Shown: positions 8,857 through 17,168, counted from the first letter of the stretch. The stretch: DNA of 64,000 bases from Firmicutes bacterium HGW-Firmicutes-7 (GCA_002841375.1 PGZO01000020.1:1-64000), one strand, 5' to 3'. The notes: generated by a model from the letters alone, not told the origin. Numbers and translations are program-made.

Positions 8857-9327
8857 TTGATTACTTCCGTCATCGGATTAACATTTTTAATATTTGTTAA
8901 TATACTGTTTTTCCCAATTTCAAAATATGATTTAGAAAATAGAACAGTTGAAGTGATTCAAAAAGAATTGTCAAAAAAAATCAGTATTTCTGAGAGTAAA
9001 GAAATACCTGGCTCTAAATTGTATTTAGTAACAACAGTTGACAAAACAAAATACCTTGTTCATGCTGAAAAAACACTATTATTTTCAAGATATCGCTTAC
9101 TTTATCCAATGATATTGGAAGAAACACAAGAGTTTAAAATAAGTAATTTAACCAACGACATTTTTGTGGTTTATGAGGGTAATAGTATTAACGTCGAATG
9201 GAAAAGAAATATTAGTAAGCTCTGGCCATTAATTTTTATCAGTATAGTGGTCTTATTAAATTTTGTTTTATGGGTTGTAGGTAAGGCAAGAAAGAAAAAA
9301 ATGCTAAATAAAAGTACCAAATACTAA
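8857..9327 (+). CDS. Two-helix membrane protein, unknown; possibly 5'-broken
   Basis: 156 residues from a TTG start that lacks a ribosome site. There is an N-terminal helix (SVIGLTFLIFVNILFF), an extracellular portion of about 100 residues and a C-terminal helix (WPLIFISIVVLLNFVLWVVG) with a basic tail. The frame stays open upstream to about 8788 and would add a KKKKYGRINSN stretch before the first helix. The preceding 33-residue ORF has the strong ribosome site, so the two may be halves of a frameshifted gene. I do not recognise a family. Confidence 0.45.
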   Translation: MITSVIGLTFLIFVNILFFPISKYDLENRTVEVIQKELSKKISISESKEIPGSKLYLVTTVDKTKYLVHAEKTLLFSRYRLLYPMILEETQEFKISNLTNDIFVVYEGNSINVEWKRNISKLWPLIFISIVVLLNFVLWVVGKARKKKMLNKSTKY

Positions 9328-9403
9328 TTTATGCAATTGCAGTCTACGATTAAAATAAGTAGAAAATAATAGATATTTTGTTGATGTAAAAGTATAGTAA
9401 TCT

Positions 9404-9449
9404 TATGAATACTGTATTGTAGAGAAATATAAATAATGCAGTATTCATA
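9404..9449. other. Inverted repeat, 11-bp arms
   Basis: TATGAATACTG (9404-9414) and its exact complement (9439-9449) enclose a 24-base loop. There is no T-run after it. It lies between two small membrane ORFs; it could be an RNA hairpin or a binding site. Role unknown. Confidence 0.35.
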
Positions 9450-9493
9450 TAAATCTAGGAAGCAGGTGCGTTGTCATAAGTATAAACAAAAGA

Positions 9494-9778
9494 GTGTTTG
9501 CGTTAAGTTGTATAGTGGCAATATCGACAGTAGTATTTGATAAGTTTTCTTTTAATAAATTAGGATATAGTATAGGATTTCCAATAGATTTTTATTGGGT
9601 CATGGATACCGTTGAGCCACAAAACTTTCTTTATTTTTTGAATTATAATAATTTTGTAAAAATTCATTTTAGAGTAGACCTATATTTATTATGTGTACTC
9701 ATATACTTCTTTGTATTTAAAGTAATATTAAATGCGTATAAAAATTTAAGAAACAGGGGCGATAGAATTGATAAATAA
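9494..9778 (+). CDS. Small membrane protein, unknown
   Basis: 94 residues from GTG 9494, with a hydrophobic N-terminus (MFALSCIVAISTVVF) and a second helix near the end (LYLLCVLIYFFVFKVIL). A good Shine-Dalgarno-like AGGAAGCAGGTG lies 26-36 bases upstream, but no in-frame standard start is near it, so the 5' end may be misread or damaged. Between the helices is an aromatic, polar loop. No family recognised. It belongs to a series of small membrane ORFs after the anti-sigma gene. Confidence 0.35.
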   Translation: MFALSCIVAISTVVFDKFSFNKLGYSIGFPIDFYWVMDTVEPQNFLYFLNYNNFVKIHFRVDLYLLCVLIYFFVFKVILNAYKNLRNRGDRIDK

Positions 9779-10122
9779 AAAATTAACGTATTAGCATTAT
9801 GTCCCAAACTGGTTAAAATACTGGAGGCAGTTGCATATTGCTTATATTGGGATGGGTAGCCAAAGCAGGAATTGTCCGAGTAACTCAGGACATTGAGAAC
9901 TCAGATTGAAGAAGTGATCTTCGCTTTGAGGACATAAGTCATTAGATTTAAACAATATAACAAGCAGTGTTTTTCTTTGAATTTTATAATTAGATGAGTT
10001 ATAATATCGTCACATGGAATCATAATTATTTAGTTCTTTTTCGCCAATTCCACTTTTTATGACAAATAATTATATTTATCCCCTTTAATCGATCGCAGTT
10101 TCAAACTACACTGTGCTATACT
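9779..10122. other. Intergenic, nothing recognised
   Basis: A 344-base AT-rich stretch without a convincing ORF, RNA gene or terminator. CCCAAACTGG near 9803 and TTGGG near 9845 could pair weakly. Confidence 0.4.
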
Positions 10123-10152
10123 GTGAATATCTGTAAAATATCTAGAAAAGGG

Positions 10153-10347
10153 ATGAACATTTTGGGGAAAATGTTAATACAAGGTAACGATATATTGCTG
10201 CGTACTCTTGGTAGTGATATATCAAGTAATCGGGAATTAAACCCGTTGGAGAGGATTCAAAAATCATGCTTAAAGTGGAAAGAACCACGTTTCATCTTAA
10301 ATATTATTTGTTTGACTTTGGTCACAAAGAGGAGGAGATGGGAGTAG
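10153..10347 (+). CDS. Doubtful short ORF
   Basis: An open frame of 64 codons from ATG 10153, beginning MNILGKMLIQGNDILLRTLGS. AAAAGGG sits directly against the start, too close to be a good ribosome site. The composition is unremarkable and there are no domain motifs. It lies in a stretch of gene debris and may not be translated. Confidence 0.2.
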   Translation: MNILGKMLIQGNDILLRTLGSDISSNRELNPLERIQKSCLKWKEPRFILNIICLTLVTKRRRWE

Positions 10348-10459
10348 GTTCTTTTAATTTGTTCAAATTACGGGGGGAGCAATGCGACGGGGGCGTACCA
10401 GAAAATATCAAAGCGTTAAGATAAATTGAGTTGATAATTTAGTTGTGGGGGAAGTAACA

Positions 10460-10717
10460 ATGAATCTACAGCGATACCTTACTGAACAAGGTTTTATAAT
10501 TAATGACGTTATGTCATTTGACAACCAAGGTTAGATCGTCCTATCTATTGGTTTTGTGAAAAATCAGACATTTGTGATTATCGATCATTTGAGTATCTTT
10601 GAAACACAATTTGATTATAAGCGATATTGCCAAAAGCAAAATGAATGGATGAAGCAATATGATTTTGTATATCGATTTGGCTGGTATTATTGGAGTTCTT
10701 CAAGGACCCATGGATAA
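10460..10717 (+). pseudogene. ORF with in-frame TAG, remnant of unknown gene
   Basis: ATG 10460, behind GGGGGAAG, opens a frame of 85 codons interrupted only by TAG at 10532-10534 (codon 25). The first part reads MNLQRYLTEQGFIIND. After the stop the frame continues as IVLSIGFVKNQTFVIIDHL and on to QKQNEWMKQYDFVYRFGW. The uninterrupted amphipathic sequence on both sides of the TAG argues for a decayed gene rather than chance. The region to 10830 has another open stretch in a different frame (GVLQGPMDNVYTTSS). I do not recognise the parent family. Confidence 0.35.
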
Positions 10718-10906
10718 TGTCTACACAACCAGTAGTACATCTGCGGCAAGTATTAGCAGTGCTGGAACGGTAACTGGTGGAAATGAGTTTGGAGATATCT
10801 TGCGGATAATAGAACGCATGTTCTTGTGATTTGGTGCGAATTGTGGTAAAATAATTACAAGAATAGTGAAAACTTATAGAGAACATATTAGCGGAGGAGA
10901 AAAAGT

Positions 10907-11926
10907 GTGAAAAGTAAAGAAAAGCCCTTTAAAATAAGGAATAGTACTGCAGAATTTTTAATGTTTGCTGCAGATTCAGTAACTGATTCAATTGAAGTTA
11001 TGGTCGCGGATGAAAATGTATGGCTTACACAGGACATGATAGCAACGCTTTATGACAAGGGAAGGTCAACTATTACAGAGCATTTGCAGAATATTTATTC
11101 AGACAGAGAAATAAATGAAGAATCAACTCGTCGGAATTTCCGACGAGTTGCAAATAACGGAAAAGAGTACAATATGAATTATTACAGCCTTGAAGCTGTC
11201 ATTGCTGTAGGATTCAGGACGAACTCAGAAAGAGCAATTTTGTTTAGAAGCTGGGCTGGCGGAGTTTTGAGAGATTTTTCTATTCGTGGATATGTGCTTG
11301 ATAAAGAAAGGCTGAAGAACGGATCTTTTTTAAATGAAGAATACTTTGACCACTTGCTCGAAGAAATAAGAGAAATCAGAGCAAGTGAAAGAAAATTCTA
11401 CCAGAAGATAACAGATATATATGCAACTGCAATGGACTACACTTTAGAGGCTTCAACTACGAAGTTGTTTTTTAAAATGGTACAAAACAAACTTCATTTT
11501 GCTATTCACGGGAAGACAGCAGCAGAAGTCATTGTGGAAAGAGCAAATGCTGAAAACGAACATATGGGACTTACATCGTGGAAGAATGCGCCTGAAGGCA
11601 AGATCATAAAAAGTGACGTATCTATCGCAAAGAACTATCTTTCACTTGATGAAATGGATGGACTGAATAGAATTGTATCTATGTACCTGGATTATGCTGA
11701 AAACCAAGCTAAGAGAAGAATTCCTATGGCAATGGAAGACTGGTCAAAAAGACTAAACGCATTTTTACAGTTTAACGAATATGAGCTCTTGAATGACGCG
11801 GGTAGGGTAACAGCAGAAATTGCTAAAGAATTTGCCGAAAGTGAATTTGAAAAATATCGAATTATCCAAGATAGACTTTTTGAATCGGACTTTGATAAGT
11901 TTGCAAAAGGACTGCTGGATGAATAG
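10907..11926 (+). CDS. RhuM-family protein
   Basis: 339 residues that fit the Virulence_RhuM family along their whole length. The N-terminal DNA-binding-like segment VWLTQDMIATLYDKGRSTITEHL is followed by ESTRRNFRRVANNGKEYNMNYYSLEAVIAVGFR and RSWAGGVLRDFSIRGYVLDKERL, the family's hallmark order. The GTG start at 10907 follows GGAGGAGAAAAA. RhuM proteins are frequent in restriction-modification and pathogenicity islands; their biochemical role is not settled. It sits between helicase remnants, consistent with a defence or mobile island. A perfect 27-base palindrome (11124-11150) lies inside the coding region. Confidence 0.85.
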   Translation: MKSKEKPFKIRNSTAEFLMFAADSVTDSIEVMVADENVWLTQDMIATLYDKGRSTITEHLQNIYSDREINEESTRRNFRRVANNGKEYNMNYYSLEAVIAVGFRTNSERAILFRSWAGGVLRDFSIRGYVLDKERLKNGSFLNEEYFDHLLEEIREIRASERKFYQKITDIYATAMDYTLEASTTKLFFKMVQNKLHFAIHGKTAAEVIVERANAENEHMGLTSWKNAPEGKIIKSDVSIAKNYLSLDEMDGLNRIVSMYLDYAENQAKRRIPMAMEDWSKRLNAFLQFNEYELLNDAGRVTAEIAKEFAESEFEKYRIIQDRLFESDFDKFAKGLLDE

Positions 11927-11930
11927 TTGA

Positions 11931-11953
11931 TTTTTTTTAGTCCTCAATTGACA
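11931..11953 (+). repeat. Junction motif, diverged copy 3
   Basis: TTTTTTTTAGTCCTCAATTG followed by ACA resembles the two junction copies near 93 and 3416 (T-run, TAGT, then TTGACA). It again runs within a few bases into a helicase fragment. Confidence 0.3.
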
Positions 11954-11956
11954 CAA

Positions 11957-12019
11957 TCAGAAGGTGTGGACATCCCTTCCGTTAATCAAGTGATTATGTT
12001 AAGACCCCAGAGTCCAGTA
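11957..12019 (+). pseudogene. Remnant of SF2 helicase motif V region
   Basis: The frame reads SEGVDIPSVNQVIMLRPQSP, which is the motif V region of SF2 helicases of the same type as the truncated gene at the left edge (there EGVDICEINTVLFLRPTQS). The expected QQLGRGLR motif VI does not follow in any frame. It is about 21 codons of a dead gene, just after a diverged copy of the junction motif. Confidence 0.6.
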
Positions 12020-12052
12020 ACTATTGTTACTAAAGCAGATAAAAAGAGTATT

Positions 12053-12078
12053 AGCATTGTTTGCCACATATGTGTTAA
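12053..12078 (+). repeat. Short repeat shared with 3640-3665
   Basis: GCATTGTTTGCCACATATGT and adjacent bases match the copy upstream of the IS21 element. Together with the paired junction motifs this suggests that two related remnants flank the 3.7-12 kb region. Confidence 0.45.
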
Positions 12079-12123
12079 CATTAAATTAATCAAAGTAAAA
12101 AAATTCATACAGGAGATTAAAAC

Positions 12124-12438
12124 ATGGACGAGATATTACAAAGCATTCTTAAATTCAGAGATGAAAGAAACTGGAAACAATTCCATACACCAGAAAAGTT
12201 GGCCATCAGTATCAATTTAGAAGCGGCTGAGCTTTTAGAGAATTTTCAATGGGATAATAATTATGATCTTGAGAATATGTCAGACGAATTAGGGGATGTT
12301 TTTTTATATTGCTTGTTAATGGCTGACTCCATAGGAATTGATTTGAAGGAAGCGACTCTTAAGAAGATTGAAAAGAACCGAGAAAAATATCCGGTGGATA
12401 AAGCCAAGGGGACAAGTAAAAAATATACGCAGTTGTAA
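12124..12438 (+). CDS. MazG-like nucleotide pyrophosphohydrolase
   Basis: 104 residues, the normal size for single-domain MazG-like/RS21-C6-type enzymes. The metal-binding helices are visible as NLEAAELLENFQW (ExxE) and SDELGDVFLYCLL (ExxD). KYP(V)DKAKGTSKKYTQL is the typical C-terminal tail. It likely hydrolyses NTPs or dNTPs to the monophosphate and PPi as house-cleaning or in stress responses. ATG 12124 follows CAGGAGATTAAAAC. It is the first intact gene after the helicase debris; the next gene is about 120 bases away. Confidence 0.9.
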   Translation: MDEILQSILKFRDERNWKQFHTPEKLAISINLEAAELLENFQWDNNYDLENMSDELGDVFLYCLLMADSIGIDLKEATLKKIEKNREKYPVDKAKGTSKKYTQL

Positions 12439-12558
12439 AAATTGAAGAAAAATTATTTAATAAGATACGGCTATGGGCATAGTTTTATATTACTGACGAG
12501 TATGGATTTCGGTTTTATTAGAAAGATGTAAACAACCAGAATTAAAAGGAGATAAACG

Positions 12559-12939
12559 ATGAATTTAATAGATAAAATAGTTGAGCACAAGCAATTTGGT
12601 AAGGGGTTAATCACTAAACAGTCTCAGGAGAAAATAACAGTTCAATTCGACATTGGAGAGAAAATATTCCAATACCCTATGGCGTTCGAGCAATTTCTTG
12701 TATTGATGGATGAGACTCTGAGCACTGAAATATCGAAATCCATTCAAAGCAAGAAAGATGAAATAGAAATTGAGAATAACGCGAAGAAAGAAAAAGAGGC
12801 AGATGATCAGAATGAAAGTGTTAAGGTGAATAAAGCTAAAACAACAGCCAAAGCTAAAAGGGTGAAAAAGAGTGCAAAGGGTGTAAAGGTTATAAAGGGT
12901 GAAAATGGTGAAGAGATAATTTTGCATAAAGAGAATTGA
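12559..12939 (+). CDS. Small basic-tailed protein, unknown
   Basis: 126 residues from ATG 12559 (AAAAGGAGATAAACG upstream). The first 50 residues (IVEHKQFGKGLITKQSQEKI, then TVQFDIGEKIFQYP) look like a small SH3/Tudor-like barrel of the kind found in several Clostridia proteins whose sequence reads HxxFGxGxI. An acidic linker follows, and then a Lys-rich tail (AKTTAKAKRVKKSAKGVKV) that could bind nucleic acid. It is cytoplasmic, without helices or signal peptide. Function unknown; the position ahead of a DNA polymerase gene is suggestive only. Confidence 0.6.
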   Translation: MNLIDKIVEHKQFGKGLITKQSQEKITVQFDIGEKIFQYPMAFEQFLVLMDETLSTEISKSIQSKKDEIEIENNAKKEKEADDQNESVKVNKAKTTAKAKRVKKSAKGVKVIKGENGEEIILHKEN

Positions 12940-13050
12940 TAAGAGCTAGCATTACTTCTACGTGAGAGGTAAAATAGCAAGGTGAATAAAGAGATTTTCA
13001 TGAGTGAAAATTGCTCCAATCGTCATTCAACAGAATAAAGGAGGCAAAGA

Positions 13051-14580
13051 ATGGAACAGAAAAATCATATATATATCGCGATTGATCTCAAGTCTTTCTA
13101 TGCCTCTGTTGAATGTCTGGAACGTGGGCTTGACCCATTAACCACAAATCTTGTAGTTGCAGATGCAAGCCGGACGGAAAAAACTATTTGTCTTGCAGTA
13201 TCACCACCATTAAAATCTATTGGAATTACCGGGAGATCAAGATTATTCGAGGTAGTGCAGAAGGTGAAAGAAGAAAATGCTATTAGGAGAAGCAAGGCAC
13301 CTAGTCATTCCTTTACTGGTGCATCTTATAATGATATTGAATTAAAAGAATTACCTGAATTGTCAATGGATTATATTATTGCACCGCCAAGAATGGCAAA
13401 GTATATGGAATATAGTACACGAATTTACAATGTATACTTGAAGTATATAGCGCCAGAGGATATCCATGTCTATTCCATAGATGAGGTATTTATGGATGTG
13501 ACCCATTATCTGCGTACTGCGAATCTTTCAGCTAGAGAACTTGTAGCTAAGATGATAGGCGAAGTATTTCAAACGATAGGAATCACTGCAACAGCCGGGA
13601 TAGGTACAAACCTTTATCTTTGTAAAATAGCAATGGATATTGTAGCGAAAAACATACCAGCAGACAAGGACGGCGTGCGTATTGCAGAACTGGATGAAAT
13701 GACCTATAGACGAATTCTTTGGAACCATAAACCACTTACAGATTTCTGGCGTATTGGCAGAGGGTATGCCAAGAAACTAGAAGAGAACGAAATGTTTACA
13801 ATGGGTGATGTGGCTAGATGTTCCCTTGGAAAGAAGAATGAGTATTATAATGAAGATTTACTTTACAAGTTATTTGGAATAAATGCAGAACTTTTAATCG
13901 ACCATGCGTGGGGCTGGGAACCATGTACAATTGCAGACATAAAGGCATATAAACCAACCACAAACAGTCTTGGTTCGGGACAGGTTCTACAGAGTCCATA
14001 TAATTATGATAAGGCAAGACTTATAGTACGTGAAATGACAGATCTTCTGGTGCTTGATCTGGTTGATAAAGGTCTTGTGACAGATCAAATGGTTTTGACA
14101 GTAGGCTATGATATTCAAAATCTAAGTAATCCAGAAACAAGAAAGAAATACCACGGACCAATAACGACAGATCACTATGGACGTCAGGTTCCAAAACATG
14201 CACATGGAACAGTAAATCTTAGTAGACAGACGTCCTCGACTAAGCTGATTATTGATGCTGTTATGGAGTTATATACTCGGATTGTGGATGAGAACTTATT
14301 GGTTAGAAGAATAAACATTTCAGCAAATCATGTTGTGGATGAGAACACTGTAGCGAAAACGGAAGCTTATGAACAATTGGATCTGTTTACTGATTATAAA
14401 GCCAAGCAAACGGAAGATGAAGAAGAGGATGCGATGCTCTCGCGTGAAAAAAAGATGCAGCTTGCGATGCTAGAGATAAAGAAAAAATATGGAAAAAATG
14501 CTATATTAAAAGGCACAAACTTGGAAGAAGGCGCCATGACAATGAAAAGAAACAAACAAATCGGAGGTCATAAGGCATAA
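13051..14580 (+). CDS. Y-family DNA polymerase (UvrX/UmuC-like)
   Basis: 509 residues. The palm has catalytic D12 in IAIDLKSFYASVE, and D144/E145 in VYSIDEVFMD. The fingers, thumb and little-finger regions follow in order, as in the Firmicute UvrX/YqjW branch of translesion polymerases. GTNLYLCKIAMDIVAKN is the helix-hairpin-helix region. The C-terminal tail carries an ETEAYEQLDLF-like segment, a candidate beta-clamp motif (EQLDLF). ATG 13051 has AAAGGAGG upstream. A YolD-like gene follows 43 bases on, the usual UvrX-YolD pair. It is expected to copy past lesions. I see no LexA-type box directly upstream. Confidence 0.93.
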   Translation: MEQKNHIYIAIDLKSFYASVECLERGLDPLTTNLVVADASRTEKTICLAVSPPLKSIGITGRSRLFEVVQKVKEENAIRRSKAPSHSFTGASYNDIELKELPELSMDYIIAPPRMAKYMEYSTRIYNVYLKYIAPEDIHVYSIDEVFMDVTHYLRTANLSARELVAKMIGEVFQTIGITATAGIGTNLYLCKIAMDIVAKNIPADKDGVRIAELDEMTYRRILWNHKPLTDFWRIGRGYAKKLEENEMFTMGDVARCSLGKKNEYYNEDLLYKLFGINAELLIDHAWGWEPCTIADIKAYKPTTNSLGSGQVLQSPYNYDKARLIVREMTDLLVLDLVDKGLVTDQMVLTVGYDIQNLSNPETRKKYHGPITTDHYGRQVPKHAHGTVNLSRQTSSTKLIIDAVMELYTRIVDENLLVRRINISANHVVDENTVAKTEAYEQLDLFTDYKAKQTEDEEEDAMLSREKKMQLAMLEIKKKYGKNAILKGTNLEEGAMTMKRNKQIGGHKA

Positions 14581-14623
14581 GCCTGTAATGGTACGCTTAC
14601 GAAACGGTGAAAGGAGTTAGGCA

Positions 14624-15076
14624 GTGAAAGATGATCCTAAAGACAAGCATCGGTATGATCAAATTATCAACTTACAACATCATGTCTCCAGTAATCGAGC
14701 GCATATGTCTGTACATGACCGTGCTGCACAATTTTCTCCATTTGCAGCTTTAAATGGTTATGATGGAGCAATCAAAGAGACTGCCAGATTGACAGATCAG
14801 GCAGTAGAACTGGATGAAAATGCAAAAACCATACTAGACGAAAAGCTAAGAATTGTACAGGAGCAGTTAAGTAGAATGCAGGAGATAGAAATTGTATTTT
14901 TTCGACCTGATGAAATGAAGGCAGGTGGGGCTTTTATCTCTATACGAGGTGCTGTAAAGAAAGTGGAAGGATATGAACGTACAGTAGTCATGCAGGACGG
15001 AACAAGGATACAGATAGATGAGATTGTAGATATTACAGGTGAAATGTTTCAATCAGTGGATGATTTCTTTGCGTGA
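14624..15076 (+). CDS. YolD-like family protein
   Basis: 150 residues from GTG 14624 (AAAGGAG upstream). The YolD signature is seen as DRAAQFSPFAALNGYDGAI near the N-terminus and TRIQIDEIVDITGE near the end. YolD-like proteins are small partners encoded next to UvrX/UmuC-type polymerases in Firmicutes and their mobile elements. Their exact role is unclear; a UmuD-like regulatory function has been proposed for the family. Same strand and short spacing indicate an operon with the polymerase. Confidence 0.9.
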   Translation: MKDDPKDKHRYDQIINLQHHVSSNRAHMSVHDRAAQFSPFAALNGYDGAIKETARLTDQAVELDENAKTILDEKLRIVQEQLSRMQEIEIVFFRPDEMKAGGAFISIRGAVKKVEGYERTVVMQDGTRIQIDEIVDITGEMFQSVDDFFA

Positions 15077-15117
15077 AAACAATTAAAGAAATATGGTGTA
15101 AAAGTGTCAAATAATTA

Positions 15118-15146
15118 TTGACAATAATAGCTAATAGGCATATTAT
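15118..15146 (+). promoter_or_regulatory. Predicted sigma-A promoter
   Basis: TTGACA (15118-15123), 17-base spacer, TATTAT (15141-15146). It lies 46 bases upstream of the Phd-Uma2 fusion start. AATAATAGCTA occurs twice, at about 15123-15133 and 15162-15172, a possible autoregulatory operator. Confidence 0.7.
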
Positions 15147-15191
15147 AAAATAGTCGATATGAATAATAGCTATTTAAAAGGAGTGGAGGAT

Positions 15192-15899
15192 ATGATTTTA
15201 AACGCAACTGAAATAAAAAATAGTTTTGGTAAGATGCTTAAGCTCTTAGATTATGAAGATATTATGATTAAAAAAAATGGTAGAATCATTGCGAAGGTGA
15301 CAAAATTTGAAGAACCACTTGACTCAGATGATTTAATTAGAGAAGAAGCAGTCCAGTATGAGCCTAAAGACAGAAAGGTTAGTTATGAAGAATTTTTGAA
15401 ATTGACGGCGGCTAGTGATCAGCGCTATGAGCTTATTGAAGGGCAAGTATATCTGCTGGCGTCGCCAAAAGTTACGCATCAGATGATTACTGGACAAATA
15501 TACGGACAATTATTTAACCATTTTGTTGGAAATAAATGTCAGCCTTTCGTATCTCCTCTTGATATTACACTTGTAGTAGATAAGAAGAAAAATGTCGTGC
15601 AACCAGATTTGGGGATTATATGTGATATGGAGACAGGTACAGACGAAAAAGACCGCTATATGAGTATTCCAAGTCTCGTGGTAGAGGTTTTATCAGAAAG
15701 TTCCGTTACAAAGGATATGGTTCGCAAGTTACAGGTTTATATGCTTGCAGGAGTAAAAGAATATTGGGTCGTCAATCCGATGGAAGCATCTGCAATGGTA
15801 TATGCTTTTAAGGATTTCGAGATTATTTTCCATAGGAGTATGAAAAAAGAGGAAGGCATTGAATCCTATATTTTTCCAGATGTAAAAGTAACTTGGTAG
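15192..15899 (+). CDS. Phd-antitoxin-like / Uma2 nuclease fusion, copy A
   Basis: About 235 residues. The N-terminal segment (NATEIKNSFGKMLKLLD, then IMIKKNGRIIAKV) is a Phd/YefM-type DNA-binding antitoxin fold. After a linker comes a Uma2 (DUF820) PD-(D/E)xK-like domain. It contains YELIEGQVYLLASP, VVQPDLGIIC, LVVEVLSESSVTKDM and KEYWVVNP, so the predicted catalytic residues are present. I start at ATG 15192, preceded by AAAGGAG, not the ATG at 15159. A second fusion of the same architecture lies at 17169. The protein could be a self-regulated nuclease; activity is inferred from the family only. Confidence 0.8.
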   Translation: MILNATEIKNSFGKMLKLLDYEDIMIKKNGRIIAKVTKFEEPLDSDDLIREEAVQYEPKDRKVSYEEFLKLTAASDQRYELIEGQVYLLASPKVTHQMITGQIYGQLFNHFVGNKCQPFVSPLDITLVVDKKKNVVQPDLGIICDMETGTDEKDRYMSIPSLVVEVLSESSVTKDMVRKLQVYMLAGVKEYWVVNPMEASAMVYAFKDFEIIFHRSMKKEEGIESYIFPDVKVTW

Positions 15900-15995
15900 A
15901 CACGACGGCTTCATCATTGGGGAAGAAGTTAAGTAGAGCTGGGTCATCATTATAAAATAAGCAACGCCTTAAATTTTTAAGACATAATTCATATT

Positions 15996-16046
15996 AAACA
16001 CAGTAATAACAGATACTAATATAAGCTGGCGTTACTGTGTTTTTTT
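15996..16046 (+). terminator. Rho-independent terminator
   Basis: AAACACAGTAA (15996-16006) pairs with TTACTGTGTTT (16032-16042), followed by T-runs. It lies about 100 bases after the Phd-Uma2 gene and ahead of the SGNH hydrolase promoter. Confidence 0.85.
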
Positions 16047-16096
16047 GTTTTTAAAAGTGGCAATTAATATACGTTAAGGCTGTAGTTGAGTACACC

Positions 16097-16125
16097 TTGA
16101 CATAGGGTTGTAAAAAGCATATAAT
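16097..16125 (+). promoter_or_regulatory. Consensus sigma-A promoter
   Basis: TTGACA (16097-16102), exactly 17 bases, then TATAAT (16120-16125). Both hexamers are perfect. It drives the SGNH hydrolase gene starting at 16177. Confidence 0.9.
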
Positions 16126-16176
16126 GTAGTAAATGAAACTACATTAAGCAGTATTTAAAATAGCGAGGTAAAAACA

Positions 16177-16872
16177 ATGGGAAAAAGTTTAAGTATTGGG
16201 TTATTTGGTGATTCGATTTTAAAAGGCGTTCAAATTAATCCAGTAAATAAAAGATATCATGTTGATAATCATATTGATATCGAAATGCTAAGCAAAAGTT
16301 ATTCAATGCAGATAAAAAATTATTCCTATATGGGATGTACGGTAACGAAAGGTAAGAAACTGATAGAAAAAAGGTTAGAAACCAATATAGAATGCGACGC
16401 AATTATAATGGATTATGGTGGAAATGACTGTGACTATAATTGGAATGCAATCTCAGAAAATCCAAAAATGACTCATTTACCTAACACGCCAATTGAGCTT
16501 TTTAAGGAAACATATTATAGCATAATCAATATGTTAAAGGGGAAAGGAATATTACCTATAATGACGACATTGCCTCCATTAGAGCCACGAAGATTTTTTG
16601 AATGGTTTTGTAGGGATTTAAATAAAGCAAATATACTAGAGTTTCTTGGAAATGTTAATAAAATTTATGATCATCAAGAAAGCTATTCAAGGATCATTGA
16701 AGAGATTGCACATGAAACTCACGTGCCACTAATTGATCTAAGGGAATCCTTCCTAAAAGCGGGTAATATAGGGGAACTGCTTTGCGAAGATGGTACGCAT
16801 CCAAACACACTGGGTCAGAAAGTTATAACAAGTTCGCTAAATGATTTTGCATATAGATTTATGCTGCACTAA
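16177..16872 (+). CDS. SGNH/GDSL-family hydrolase
   Basis: 231 residues with the SGNH blocks in order. GDSIL carries nucleophile Ser13 (block I), YMG is the likely oxyanion Gly (block II), DYGGNDC carries Asn (block III) and EDGTHPN carries the Asp-His pair (block V). No signal peptide, so it is cytoplasmic. It would hydrolyse an ester or acyl substrate; lysophospholipase-like and acetyl-esterase activities occur in the family and cannot be told apart here. The gene is monocistronic with its own perfect sigma-A promoter; AGCGAGGT precedes the ATG. Confidence 0.85.
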   Translation: MGKSLSIGLFGDSILKGVQINPVNKRYHVDNHIDIEMLSKSYSMQIKNYSYMGCTVTKGKKLIEKRLETNIECDAIIMDYGGNDCDYNWNAISENPKMTHLPNTPIELFKETYYSIINMLKGKGILPIMTTLPPLEPRRFFEWFCRDLNKANILEFLGNVNKIYDHQESYSRIIEEIAHETHVPLIDLRESFLKAGNIGELLCEDGTHPNTLGQKVITSSLNDFAYRFMLH

Positions 16873-17075
16873 ATATCTAAACTAACCCAATATTGTTTAA
16901 CACAATAGTAAATAAGATTATTTGAAATGTTAAATTTTATTAAAGTATGTATATTGATATGAAGTGCTCTTAGAATGATATTTTATTGAATAACAGGATA
17001 GGGCTGATTCATAGAAATATCCTTTTTTTTATGATTTTATAACTTTAGTTCATTATTAGTTTGCCTAGATATTGA

Positions 17076-17102
17076 CTAAAATGGCTAAATTGGTTAAAAT
17101 GG
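17076..17102 (+). repeat. Three tandem 9-bp repeats at a promoter
   Basis: CTAAAATGG, CTAAATTGG and TTAAAATGG follow each other without gaps and end just before TATAAT (17104-17109). They lie about 65 bases upstream of the second Phd-Uma2 gene. Iterated sites on a promoter are a common form of antitoxin operator; binding by the encoded Phd-like domain is inference. Confidence 0.5.
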
Positions 17103-17168
17103 ATATAATAATACGAGTGTAAATCATACACGAAGTTCAAATTAGCAATTTAATCGAGGAGGGTTTGT

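Noticed and set aside
12607-13019. Hydrophobic minus-strand ORFs resembling membrane proteins
   Set aside because: They are reverse translations of Lys/Glu-rich plus-strand codons; no start signals.
12940-13050. SOS (LexA) box upstream of the Y-family polymerase
   Set aside because: No GAAC-N4-GTTC-type palindrome is present in the intergenic region.
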